Shown here: in pieces, positions 8,621 through 16,980 of the stretch
Numbering within the stretch: the first letter of the stretch is position 1
Layout: the number at the start of each line of letters is the position of its first letter
Assembly: GCA_030538185.1 (NCBI GenBank)
Contig: JAUNUK010000003.1
Location: 46,125 to 110,124 of the forward strand
Length of the DNA: 64,000 bases
Source: Actinomycetaceae bacterium
GTDB taxonomy: Bacteria; Actinomycetota; Actinomycetes; Actinomycetales; Actinomycetaceae
Reading direction: 5' to 3'
Program-made: the position numbers and the translations under genes
The notes under the pieces: model-generated
The model's input: only the letters and a program-made list of their open reading frames with translations
Databases searched by the model: none
What the model was told of the DNA's origin: nothing

Positions 8621-8636
8621 GTCACGCTTTTGTGAC
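8621..8636. promoter_or_regulatory. GTCAC palindrome between the NlpC and DtxR genes
   Basis: GTCAC-GCTTTT-GTGAC is a perfect 5-bp inverted repeat with a 6-nt spacer, preceded by a direct GTCACG at 8610-8615. It lies upstream of the NlpC start and just after the DtxR stop. It could be an operator for the peptidase gene; the regulator is unknown. Confidence 0.35.
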
Positions 8637-8653
8637 GAAGCCATCACTTTGCA

Positions 8654-9385
8654 CTAAAGATCCTGAACGAAGAAATGCTGAGCAAGGTCCCTCGAAAGCA
8701 CCACGGCCTGCCGGTTTAGGTGCTCTCCGCCGCATTGCCCCCCATTAATGTCACTTTTCCCGAGACACGCCACGACATGAAAATCGCCATCAACAACCCA
8801 GGCTTCGATTGTGACACTGGGCAATATGGCTGCCTCCCGAAGCTGCGCCAACAAACCACCTTCTGCCTGAATGGGCTCTCCTACACGCGAAATCCGCGCA
8901 GAAAATGGCTGTTCTAAGCCCTTCCCTTGGACTTCTTCAATAAAAGCAACAAGAGACTTCTCTAAACGGAGGGGGCAGCTGGTGCCAGGAATCGGATTTC
9001 CGTAAGGATCCGAAAAGGGATCCCCCAAAAGTTTCACCAATGCCTTTTCGACATTGTCACTCATCACGTGCTCCCACCGGCACGCCTCATCATGCAGATC
9101 CTCCCAAGACAAGCCGATCACGTTCAGAAGCAGGCATTCGGCTAAACGGTGCTTTCGCATAACCTCCGTAGCAATTTCAGAGCCGCGTTCACTCAGGCTA
9201 ATTTGCCGATCGCTTTGAACCTCAACCAGCCCGTCTCGTTCCATACGAGCCACGGTCTGAGACACGGTGGGACCTGAGTGCCCCAAGCGGTCCACGATGC
9301 GCGCGCGCAAAGGCGGAACCCCGTCTTCTACCATCTCAAAGACCGTCTTAAGATACATTTCAGTACTGTCGATGAGTTCGCTCAT
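8654..9385 (-). CDS. DtxR/IdeR-family metal-dependent regulator
   Basis: A 243-residue regulator. Residues 1-70 are the winged-helix DNA-binding domain (STEMYLKTVFEM, then LGHSGPTVSQTVARMERDGLVEV), followed by a dimerisation domain with metal-binding residues in MRKHRLAE and CRWEHVMSD, the latter matching DtxR's Cys/Glu/His ligands, and a C-terminal SH3-like domain. Such proteins repress iron or manganese uptake genes when metal is replete. Start placed at 9385 (MSELIDSTEMY); upstream codons to 9478 read as non-conserved sequence. Divergent from serC. No classical DtxR box was seen in the shared spacer. Confidence 0.92.
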   Translation of the reverse strand: MSELIDSTEMYLKTVFEMVEDGVPPLRARIVDRLGHSGPTVSQTVARMERDGLVEVQSDRQISLSERGSEIATEVMRKHRLAECLLLNVIGLSWEDLHDEACRWEHVMSDNVEKALVKLLGDPFSDPYGNPIPGTSCPLRLEKSLVAFIEEVQGKGLEQPFSARISRVGEPIQAEGGLLAQLREAAILPSVTIEAWVVDGDFHVVACLGKSDINGGQCGGEHLNRQAVVLSRDLAQHFFVQDL

Positions 9386-9512
9386 GGCCTGACCTTCCCG
9401 CCGATACCCTCTTGCAGATCTCTGAGTTCTCTGCACAAAACCTCCTGTCCAGCATACAGGGACCCACTCATCCCACACCCTGTCTACGCTCGCGGCATGG
9501 GAGGATTACAGT

Positions 9513-10664
9513 ATGACTATGTCCCCATTGGCACAAACCTTGCGCATCCCCAAAGACCTCCTACCAGCAGACGGCCGCTTCGGCTGCGGACCGGCCTTGA
9601 TACGTCCTGCCTCCATTGAGGCAATCACAACCAGCGGGATCATGGGCACGAGCCACAGGCAAGCTCCCGTAAAGGATCTAGTAGGACGCATCCGCGAGGG
9701 CTTAACCGAACTTTTCACGGCACCAGACCATCGAGTCGTCCTCGGCAATGGTGGGTCCACCACGTTTTGGGCTATTGCCACGGCGTGCCTGGTGCGCAAA
9801 CGTTCGGCTCACGCCGTTTTCGGTGAGTTCGGCTCAAAGTTTGCACAAGAAACCACCAACGCGCCTTTCCTCGACTCCCCTTTCATTGCCGAGGGCGCCA
9901 CGGGCACACTTGCGGTACTGGACAAGGCTGTGGAAGGCGTGGATGCCTACGCTTGGCCCCAACAGGAAACCTCAACCGGGGTTGTTTCGCCTGTGCGCCG
10001 CGTGCCTGACACGCACGACGCACTGACGCTAGTGGATGCGACCTCTATTGCCGGTTCCGTCCAGGTCGACGTGTCCCAAACGGATGCCTACTATTTCGCG
10101 CCCCAAAAGGCGCTAGGTTCTGATGGCGGGCTGTGGGTGGCGCTCATGTCGCCTGCCGCTATTGAACGTGCCGAGGAACTGTGTGCCGCTAAAGCTACGC
10201 CCGACAACCCGCAGGGACGCTGGATCCCTGCGATTTTGGACCTGAAGCAGGCGATTGACAACTCGGTAAAGAACCAGACCCTCAATACGCCCGCACTGGC
10301 GACTTTGATAATGCTTGAAGACCAGATCCGTTGGCTACTGGACAATGGCGGCCTGCCCTTCGCCCAGGCGCGCGTCGAGGAATCCTCGCAGGCCATCTAC
10401 CACTGGGCGGCGTCTAGGTCGTGGGCCAACCCCTACGTGGCAAACCCCGATTGGCGTTCGCCGGTGGTGTGCACCATCGACCTGGATGAAGATGTCTCGG
10501 CCACGGCAGTTTTGGATGTGCTGAGGGCCAATGGAATTGTGGACCTTGGGGCATATCGCAACCTGGGACGCAACCAATTGCGCATCGGCGTCTTCCCAAA
10601 CACCGACCCACAAGATGCTGCAGCCCTGATAGCCTGCGTCGACTGGGTAGTGCAACGGCTTTAG
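9513..10664 (+). CDS. serC: Phosphoserine aminotransferase
   Basis: A 383-residue fold-type I PLP enzyme of the actinobacterial SerC group. Recognisable are PKDLLPADGRFGCGPALIRP at the start, LGNGGSTTFWAIATACL, the PLP aspartate region LVDATSIAG and the Schiff-base lysine in YFAPQKALGSDGG (about residue 199). It converts 3-phosphohydroxypyruvate and glutamate to phosphoserine in serine biosynthesis. GGAGG lies 8 nt before the ATG. A copy of the dispersed motif is in frame at PFIAEGATG (9888-9897). The stop overlaps the convergent MFS stop by 4 nt. Confidence 0.93.
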   Translation: MTMSPLAQTLRIPKDLLPADGRFGCGPALIRPASIEAITTSGIMGTSHRQAPVKDLVGRIREGLTELFTAPDHRVVLGNGGSTTFWAIATACLVRKRSAHAVFGEFGSKFAQETTNAPFLDSPFIAEGATGTLAVLDKAVEGVDAYAWPQQETSTGVVSPVRRVPDTHDALTLVDATSIAGSVQVDVSQTDAYYFAPQKALGSDGGLWVALMSPAAIERAEELCAAKATPDNPQGRWIPAILDLKQAIDNSVKNQTLNTPALATLIMLEDQIRWLLDNGGLPFAQARVEESSQAIYHWAASRSWANPYVANPDWRSPVVCTIDLDEDVSATAVLDVLRANGIVDLGAYRNLGRNQLRIGVFPNTDPQDAAALIACVDWVVQRL

Positions 10665-12049
10665 GTTTCTTCGGCAGTTTTTGGGGGGTCGTCCTCGGCA
10701 ATAATTTTTTCCGAGGGCGCGGTGTTGCTGGCCTGGTCGGCGGAACTGTCTGAACTGTCCTGGCTGTCCTGAATGTGCTGGGCGCGCTCTCTGGGGCCCT
10801 CGACGCGCACCCTGGGAGGCAGCAGCGAATACGTCAGGCGCACGTTCCAGGTGTGTTTCGTCCACAGTGCGGCCCACACGGCCACCAACAAAGAGGCAAT
10901 GCCGCCGATGGCAATCGACCAACGCGGCGAAATATTGTCTGCCACCCAACCAATTAGAGGGGAACCCAAGGGCGTACCGCCCAAGAAAACCATGACGTAG
11001 AGGCTCATGACGCGGCCACGAACCTCTGGGGCAACCGAAAGCTGTATGGCGGCATTCGCTGAGGTGATCATGGTCAGGGACGAAAACCCAACCGGGATAA
11101 GTGCCAGGGCGAAGATCCAGTAACTTGGCGCAAGGGCTGCACCTATGGCAAAGAACCCGAAGGCGAATGAGGCGATAATGACGTTTCTGACCTTCGGGTA
11201 ACGGCGTCTTGCGGCGTTCAGGGCGCCTGCCACCGAGCCAATGGCCATAATCGAACCCAGCAGTCCGAACTCGCCAGCCCCCTTGTGGAAGACGTTGGTG
11301 GCCATGACCCCCATGGTCAACTGGTAGTTCAAACCGAAGGTTGAAACGATACAGGCAATAGCCATGATGACGATGATGTCTGTGCGGTTCTTGACGTAGC
11401 GGATACCTTCTCGCACCTGCCCTTTTTCTGCTTTGACGTGGGTGGAAGGCAGCAGATCAGAAGGCCTAATGACAATGAGCGAGACGATCGGCCCCAGGTA
11501 GGAGGCAGCATTAACGAAAAACACCCAGCCGGGTCCGACAAGCGCGATGACCACGCCAGCCACGGCCGGTCCCAGCATGCGCGCGGCATTGAATGAAGCA
11601 GAATTTAAGGCCACGGCATTGGAAACCAAACGACCAGGGACCAGCTCGGAGACAAAGATATTACGCGGCGGGCTTTCGATGGCGGCAACAACCCCGAGGG
11701 CGAAGGCCAGAACATAAACATGCCACAGTTGAACGTGGCCAAAGACAACCAAGCCACCGAGGATAAGTGACAGCAAGGCCGCTGCCACCTGTGTCAGTTG
11801 CAGGACGAATCGCCTGTCGTAACGGTCGGCAATGACTCCCGCATAGGGACCTAGTAATAAGGACGGGGCAAATTGCAGGGCGGTGACGATGCCGACTTCC
11901 AGGCCAGAACCTTGCGTCAGGATCTTTAAGACCAGCCAGTCTTGTGCGATGCGCTGCATCCACGTGCCTGTATTGGCCACGAGGTTACCGAAGAACCACC
12001 AGCGATATGTGCGCAGGCTCAAGGATGTAAACACTCCGCCCGACGCCAT
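10661..12049 (-). CDS. MFS transporter, DHA3/EntS-like exporter family
   Basis: A 462-residue, 12-span membrane protein. The N-terminus (YRWWFFGNLVANTGTWMQRIAQDWLVLK) and the loop motif GPYAGVIADRYDRR are typical of the DHA3 major-facilitator group, which includes drug and siderophore exporters. About 60 hydrophilic residues follow the last span; this acidic Ser/Asp/Glu-rich tail ends in EKIIAEDD and holds two inverted copies of the dispersed motif (10691-10720). Substrate unknown. Its stop overlaps the serC stop. Confidence 0.88.
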   Translation of the reverse strand: MASGGVFTSLSLRTYRWWFFGNLVANTGTWMQRIAQDWLVLKILTQGSGLEVGIVTALQFAPSLLLGPYAGVIADRYDRRFVLQLTQVAAALLSLILGGLVVFGHVQLWHVYVLAFALGVVAAIESPPRNIFVSELVPGRLVSNAVALNSASFNAARMLGPAVAGVVIALVGPGWVFFVNAASYLGPIVSLIVIRPSDLLPSTHVKAEKGQVREGIRYVKNRTDIIVIMAIACIVSTFGLNYQLTMGVMATNVFHKGAGEFGLLGSIMAIGSVAGALNAARRRYPKVRNVIIASFAFGFFAIGAALAPSYWIFALALIPVGFSSLTMITSANAAIQLSVAPEVRGRVMSLYVMVFLGGTPLGSPLIGWVADNISPRWSIAIGGIASLLVAVWAALWTKHTWNVRLTYSLLPPRVRVEGPRERAQHIQDSQDSSDSSADQASNTAPSEKIIAEDDPPKTAEET

Positions 12050-12096
12050 AACGCACCCCCTTCATCGGTTAAAACCTTACTCCCTTGTGCGTTGAA

Positions 12097-12168
12097 ACTA
12101 TCAGTAAAGGTCTGAGCCTATTCGTTGGGGGGCTACCCGACGAATAGGCTCAGACCTTAGGTGATAGT
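12097..12168. terminator. Long palindrome, terminator after the purine permease
   Basis: AAGGTCTGAGCCTATTCGT (12107-12125) pairs perfectly with 12140-12158, and outer arms ACTATCA/TGATAGT (12097-12103 and 12162-12168) extend the palindrome to 72 bp. It lies 12 bp beyond the minus-strand permease stop and upstream of the MFS gene. No strong U-tract follows, so a processing or protein-binding role is possible. Confidence 0.65.
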
Positions 12169-12180
12169 CTCTAGAAAAAT

Positions 12181-13626
12181 TTATGCGAGGGCTGCCTGAA
12201 TGGGGCCCAGCACGAAGTAGAAGATGAACATGATTGAAACCACCCACATGAGGGGGTGAATGTCCTTCAGCTTGCCCTTCGCCAGTTTGATAACCAGCCA
12301 GGTGATGAAGCCCGCGCCGATACCGACCGTGATCGAATACGAAAACGGCATCATGGCTATGGTCATGAAGGCCGGAATGGCAATCTCCGGGTCCTTCCAG
12401 TCGATGTCCACAACCTGCTGCATCATGAGGAAGCCGACAAAAACCAGAGCCGTGGATGCGGCCTCGGAAGGAACCAAAGCAACCAGGGGTGAAATAAAGG
12501 TAGACGCCAAGAAGAGCACGCCGACCACAATCGAGGACAAGCCCGTGCGTGCACCCTCGCCGACACCTGCGGAGGACTCGACGTAGGAAGTGTTGGAGGA
12601 CACGCCACCCAAGCCTCCAACCACAGCGGCCAAAGAGTCCACCAACAGGATCTGCGTGGATTTCGGCGGGTTTCCATCTTTATCAAGCAGTTTCGCTTCG
12701 GAGCCGATGGCAACCATTGTGCCCATGGTGTCGAAGAAGTCAGCCAGCATAAGCGAGAAGATAATCAGCAGGGCGGCGACAGGACCCAGCTTCACGAAGG
12801 CGCCGAAGAAGTCGATCTGACCCAGGGTTGCAAAGTCAGGAATAGCGATGGGCGAACCTGTTATCTCAGGGGCGTTCAGGCCCCAACCCGTCGGGGCCAC
12901 AACCGCGCCCGTGGCGTCCTTCATCAAGGGCACCTTTAGCAAAGCCTGAATAATGAACCCTACGACGGTTGCCGAAATGATGCCGATAAGGATGGCACCT
13001 GGCACCTTGCGGACATAAAGGATCACGGTCAAGAAGATGCCAATGACGAAAACCAGAGCCGGCCAGCCGTTAAGGGACCCGTCGATGCCCAGCTGCACAG
13101 GGGTTCCACCAGGGCGAATAATGCCGGCGTTCAGCAGCCCCACGAAGGCTATAAAAATGCCGATACCCACCGAAATGGCAACCTTGACCTGCCCTGGGAC
13201 CGCACGGAATACGGCCTCGCGGAAACCAGTCAACACCAAGACCGTGATAAGCGCGCCTTCCCAGAAAATGAGGCCCATGGCCTCTTGATAGGTCAGCCCC
13301 ATGCCCAGGCACAAGGTGAAAGCGACCATAGCGTTGAGCCCCATACCCGCAGCCAAAGCCAAGGGGTAGTTCGCGACGACGCCCATGAGTATGCTCATGA
13401 TCCCTGCGACCAGAGCAGTGCCAGCCGCGATAGAAGCGGGAGTAATGTTCTCGGGTGCCGCAACACCGAGTATGTTTGCGTTGACCACAAGGATGTAGGC
13501 CATTGCAAAGAACGTCACCAAACCGCCGCGAATTTCTTGGCTTACGCTGGAACCACGTTCGGTCAGATGGAAATAACTATCAAGAACGCCCTTGGGGGCC
13601 ACCTTAGTCTCAGTCACGTTAATCAA
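12181..13626 (-). CDS. NCS2-family purine permease (AzgA/PbuG-like)
   Basis: A 481-residue polytopic protein. The N-terminus (SYFHLTERGSSVSQEIRGGL) and TFFAMAYILVVNANILG are diagnostic of the AzgA-like branch of NCS2, which takes up adenine, guanine or hypoxanthine by proton symport. The conserved segments ADFFDTMGTMVAIGSEA and GGVSSNTSYVESSAGVGEGARTGL are both present. Monocistronic, with a long palindrome downstream. No purine riboswitch is apparent in the 69-bp upstream spacer. Confidence 0.92.
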   Translation of the reverse strand: MINVTETKVAPKGVLDSYFHLTERGSSVSQEIRGGLVTFFAMAYILVVNANILGVAAPENITPASIAAGTALVAGIMSILMGVVANYPLALAAGMGLNAMVAFTLCLGMGLTYQEAMGLIFWEGALITVLVLTGFREAVFRAVPGQVKVAISVGIGIFIAFVGLLNAGIIRPGGTPVQLGIDGSLNGWPALVFVIGIFLTVILYVRKVPGAILIGIISATVVGFIIQALLKVPLMKDATGAVVAPTGWGLNAPEITGSPIAIPDFATLGQIDFFGAFVKLGPVAALLIIFSLMLADFFDTMGTMVAIGSEAKLLDKDGNPPKSTQILLVDSLAAVVGGLGGVSSNTSYVESSAGVGEGARTGLSSIVVGVLFLASTFISPLVALVPSEAASTALVFVGFLMMQQVVDIDWKDPEIAIPAFMTIAMMPFSYSITVGIGAGFITWLVIKLAKGKLKDIHPLMWVVSIMFIFYFVLGPIQAALA

Positions 13627-13695
13627 CTCTGACAGGTTCGGAGCACAGATTGCAAACTACCCGGTCATCGATCCCGGGTGGGTGGTACGCACCTC

Positions 13696-14586
13696 TTACT
13701 GCCGACTTGCACCAACCCTGGTTTCAAGGCTTTCTTCTGCCGATTCTTGAGGTTCTTGAGATTCTTCCGCGCAGTTCTCTGGGGAATCCGTCCCTGTAGC
13801 CTGGCCTGTTTTCAAACGCAAAGGCTGAGTCGCCACAATCTCCAGATCGACCTCGTCCACATGGGGAGGAACAACTGCCCAGGCGGAAGCCCTCTTGGGT
13901 ACATCAGTTTCGGAGTGCGCCCCACATGAGTGGTCGAAAGAGACCACGCAACCGTCGTCTTGTGCCCACTCATTAGCGCAGACCCCAAACATGGTCCTAA
14001 AACTTCCGCCCATCTTCATGAGGAACCCACACGTGGCACAGTTTTGGGCGTCCCTGCCGCCGAGCTTCAAAGGCCCCCGCTCCCCCGCGTACCACCGCGT
14101 AGCCGCGCGGTCCCTGCCAGTTTGGGACAGGGCCCGAGGGCGTCCAAGTCCAATCTCGTAAGGATCGAAGGCATCAGCATCTTCGCCAGTTAATTCGTAG
14201 GACTGGTCGAGACGAACATCGTTTTCACGGTACGCAATTGTGTCGTAACGCGACAAGTCCCCGGGCTCCAAGCGGTCTTCCCACGGGATCCACGGGGGTG
14301 CCAAGAGTGCGCCCTCGCCAGGAAGTAAATTGACCTCGCAGATGGTGGCCTTCCGCCCGCGTGGTGGCCTGGCCAGGGTGACCGTCCATTCCCACCCCAC
14401 GTAACCAGTCTTGAGGCATTCGAAGCGGTGAGTTAGCAGCCGGGAGCCTTCAGGCTTTACCCCCATGTGGATACCGATTTCGGTTTCCGGGCAGACGGGA
14501 GCAAGCGCCTGACGTGCAACCTCGCTAGCCTGTGCCAGCAAGGCATCCACCTCACAGTCCGCTGCCGCTCCCTTTTTTACTGTCAT
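13696..14586 (-). CDS. DUF3027 domain protein
   Basis: A 296-residue actinobacterial protein matching DUF3027: YVGWEWTVTLARPPRGRKATICEVNLLPG, then PPWIPWEDRL, then a C-terminal zinc-type cluster CATCGFLMKMGGSFRTMFGVCAN. Function unknown; the family is usually next to cold-shock genes, as here (the cold-shock stop is 34 bp upstream), suggesting a nucleic-acid-related role. Start ATG 14586 has AAGG 10 nt upstream; GTG at 14607 is an alternative. An acidic Glu/Ser-rich tail of ~25 residues follows the conserved domain. Confidence 0.85.
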   Translation of the reverse strand: MTVKKGAAADCEVDALLAQASEVARQALAPVCPETEIGIHMGVKPEGSRLLTHRFECLKTGYVGWEWTVTLARPPRGRKATICEVNLLPGEGALLAPPWIPWEDRLEPGDLSRYDTIAYRENDVRLDQSYELTGEDADAFDPYEIGLGRPRALSQTGRDRAATRWYAGERGPLKLGGRDAQNCATCGFLMKMGGSFRTMFGVCANEWAQDDGCVVSFDHSCGAHSETDVPKRASAWAVVPPHVDEVDLEIVATQPLRLKTGQATGTDSPENCAEESQEPQESAEESLETRVGASRQ

Positions 14587-14620
14587 ATTATTCAAGCCTT
14601 GCCTCACGCACTCTCATGTA

Positions 14621-14998
14621 CTACGCATCGAAGGACTGTGCGACCACTCGCAACACTTGCGCAATTTTGCTGCCATTTTCCGGGTACTTCCCGCGACGCA
14701 AAGACCCCGATGCCTGATCGAGCATCTTGATCAAGTCCTCAACAATAGGAACCATCTCTTCAGCAGATTTGCGTTTAGATTTCGCGATAGAAGGAAGATC
14801 CTCTAGGAGGGTGACGGCGAGCGCCTGTGGACCCCGCCTGCCATCGGCAACGGAATACTCAATCTTGGTTCCAGGCTTTATGTCGTGGACATCTTCAGGC
14901 AGCGCGGAGGCATGCAAGAAGACTTCTTCCCCATCGTTTCCAGCGACGAAGCCGAAGCCCTTTTCTTTATCGAACCACTTCACCTTACCTGCAGGCAC
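14621..14998 (-). CDS. Cold-shock domain protein with C-terminal extension
   Basis: About 125 residues from GTG 14998, preceded by AGGGGG at 4-nt spacing; longer in-frame extensions to 15133 lack similarity. Residues 1-65 form a CSD with RNP1 KGFGFVA and RNP2 EVFLHAS, a single-strand nucleic-acid-binding beta-barrel. The remaining ~60 residues are a basic then helical extension seen in actinobacterial members found beside DUF3027. Probably an RNA chaperone. Likely first gene of a two-gene operon with the DUF3027 gene. Confidence 0.88.
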   Translation of the reverse strand: MPAGKVKWFDKEKGFGFVAGNDGEEVFLHASALPEDVHDIKPGTKIEYSVADGRRGPQALAVTLLEDLPSIAKSKRKSAEEMVPIVEDLIKMLDQASGSLRRGKYPENGSKIAQVLRVVAQSFDA

Positions 14999-15133
14999 TT
15001 TTCCCCCTGAATTCTTATGGCGGATAGGGGTGCGCATACGCAGACCCCTGTTTCCGCCCCTCACAGTGTAACCAAAAGCTGTATTTCTGGCACTATGCAT
15101 CCGAGACACACAGAAACATGCCACAATAATCAT

Positions 15134-16930
15134 GTGATAAAAGCAAAAAAAGGTGCCCTGTCTGCTGCAACTGCCCTGTTCCTTATGGCATGGATGCTAC
15201 TAATCCAGGGCAACGTAGCCCACAGCACTCCCGGAGCGGTGCTACCCGCAGAACCGCCGCAAGAAATATCGGGGCAGGTCTGGGATCCCAATAATTACCT
15301 GGGTGATTCAGTGAACGACGTCAACACAGCGATCTCTTCCCTGAAAGAAAAAGGGGTAACCCTGTACGTAGCCGTCGTGGCGGATTTTGGCGCCATGTCG
15401 CCCCAAGAATGGGCACGTCAAACCCTGTCTTTATCCAAGGCCCCCCAAGAGTCCTATATCTACGCTCTGGCCATGGACACCCGTCAGTACGACGCGCAGC
15501 CAGGCCCTGATGCGGCCTTGAGCGGCGAAAGAATCATCACCCTGGCTCAACAAGTCACCATAGACGCATCGGCACCCAAACTCGGTGGTGTCATTCAAAA
15601 CTTCGTCGCAGCCTTGGATCAAGAACTCATCACCCAGGGTTTAACCACCCCATCAGAAGAGTCCTCGGCGAGTTTCGCGATCCCCACCGGTGTCATTATT
15701 GGCATTATCGTCTTCGCAGCTCTTATCGCAATCTTGGTCGGCTACGCGCTATATGCACGCGCCCGCAGACCTGCCGGTCCTAAACTCAGGACGGAACCGA
15801 CGCTGGTAACCCCGCAGGTTGACTCCACGCCACAGCCCACACAAGCCGCCCTCGCCGCTTTAGAGGCAAGCCGCGCCCTCCCAAACGAAACAAAAGACAA
15901 AGACATTGCCGAGGACGGTGCAGATGTTGATGCCTCCGAGCAGGTGGGCGCTGTTGAAGAACCGCAATACGTTGAGGATGCCAAAGAACCAGATGAATCG
16001 ACGGAAGATTCCGGACCTGAGGTGGCGGATGTGGCGGATGTGGCTACGACCGGAACAAGTGCACAGATGGTAGAGGATCTGGATACGCCTATTGAGATAG
16101 CACACGCCCAAGGACTTTTGGCTTCAGCACGTGACACCCTCTATGCAGCCGAGGAGGACCTGGCGGTTTCCCGTCAACAGTTCGGGCAGGCTGCCACAAG
16201 AACCTTTGCCGGAGACTTAGCCCAGGCCAAGGTGGGGCTGCGCCGCGCAATTCAAGAACTATCGAATAATCCTCAAGCTTCTGCGGAACTTATCCAAGAC
16301 ATGCAGGCAGAAGGCCCCCGCGCAGAGAACCGAGTGAAAACCCATGTGGATTCTTTTGCTCGGCTGCGTCATCGCCAGGCCGGCGTCGAAGCCTCGTTGA
16401 CTGACCTATCCAATAAAGGTCAGGTCATCGCCAAGCAGGTCCAAACTAGCCTGGACCAGGCAAACGATAGCGACTCTTCCCTGACGAAACTCGCGGTCCG
16501 TAACCTGGAGCTTTCTAAGGGCTTGCTCATGTCAGCCAATAAGGCTTTGCAAATGGGTCAAGAAAAAATCGCTGAAGGCGATCGCGTCATGGCCGTGCGT
16601 TATGCGAGGGGTGCAGAACGTGCCACGGCGCAAGCGCAACTGGCCGTTGGCGTGGCGGCTCAAGTCAAAAGCCTAAACACTGAGGCAGCCCCCGAAAATC
16701 TGAGCCAGGAGATCGCCGTCCTGGAACGCCGCGCTCTGGTTGTGGATTCTACTGTGGCAATTAACCGCAAGAATGTGCCTACCCAGCTGAAGATCCGGGT
16801 ATCAAATCTTTTGGAACGCTGCGAAGAGATCGCTGATATTGCTGGTAGAGACGCTGGTCTTGCCGCCCCTATGGTGGCGGAAGCAAACGCAGAAGTGGAG
16901 AGTCTGGCACAGGCTTTGAACGCGCTGTAG
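15134..16930 (+). CDS. TPM-domain membrane protein with acidic linker and coiled coil
   Basis: About 598 residues. A signal-like segment (ALSAATALFLMAWMLLIQG) precedes an extracytoplasmic TPM domain (WDPNNYLGDSVNDVNTAISSLKEKGVTLYVAVV...), then a membrane span near residue 190 and a long cytoplasmic region. That region begins with a Glu/Asp-rich linker (15890-16080, with the dispersed peptide KDIAEDG) and continues as Ala/Gln/Leu-rich coiled coil resembling the next gene's product. GTG 15134 is chosen because it directly precedes the signal segment; ATG 15095 is possible, and neither has a clear ribosome site. TPM proteins are linked to envelope maintenance. First of a TPM-TPM-PspA cluster. 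Confidence 0.82.
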   Translation: MIKAKKGALSAATALFLMAWMLLIQGNVAHSTPGAVLPAEPPQEISGQVWDPNNYLGDSVNDVNTAISSLKEKGVTLYVAVVADFGAMSPQEWARQTLSLSKAPQESYIYALAMDTRQYDAQPGPDAALSGERIITLAQQVTIDASAPKLGGVIQNFVAALDQELITQGLTTPSEESSASFAIPTGVIIGIIVFAALIAILVGYALYARARRPAGPKLRTEPTLVTPQVDSTPQPTQAALAALEASRALPNETKDKDIAEDGADVDASEQVGAVEEPQYVEDAKEPDESTEDSGPEVADVADVATTGTSAQMVEDLDTPIEIAHAQGLLASARDTLYAAEEDLAVSRQQFGQAATRTFAGDLAQAKVGLRRAIQELSNNPQASAELIQDMQAEGPRAENRVKTHVDSFARLRHRQAGVEASLTDLSNKGQVIAKQVQTSLDQANDSDSSLTKLAVRNLELSKGLLMSANKALQMGQEKIAEGDRVMAVRYARGAERATAQAQLAVGVAAQVKSLNTEAAPENLSQEIAVLERRALVVDSTVAINRKNVPTQLKIRVSNLLERCEEIADIAGRDAGLAAPMVAEANAEVESLAQALNAL

Positions 16931-16980
16931 TCGGCGCATTGGCGTAAAGTTTTATGGGAGACCATCACAGGAAGGTACCT

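Noticed and set aside
8546..8653. c-di-AMP (ydaO) riboswitch upstream of the NlpC gene
   Set aside because: The spacer is short and lacks the conserved core; only a small palindrome is visible.
9386..9512. Possible DtxR box in the DtxR/serC spacer
   Set aside because: No 19-bp sequence resembling the TTAGGTTAGCCTAACCTAA consensus was found.
13627..13695. Purine riboswitch before the NCS2 permease
   Set aside because: Only 69 bp to the next gene and no three-way-junction signature.
15017..15133. Longer N-terminus for the first TPM protein
   Set aside because: The extra residues precede the signal segment, are Cys/His-rich and unlike the family, and overlap the cold-shock leader.
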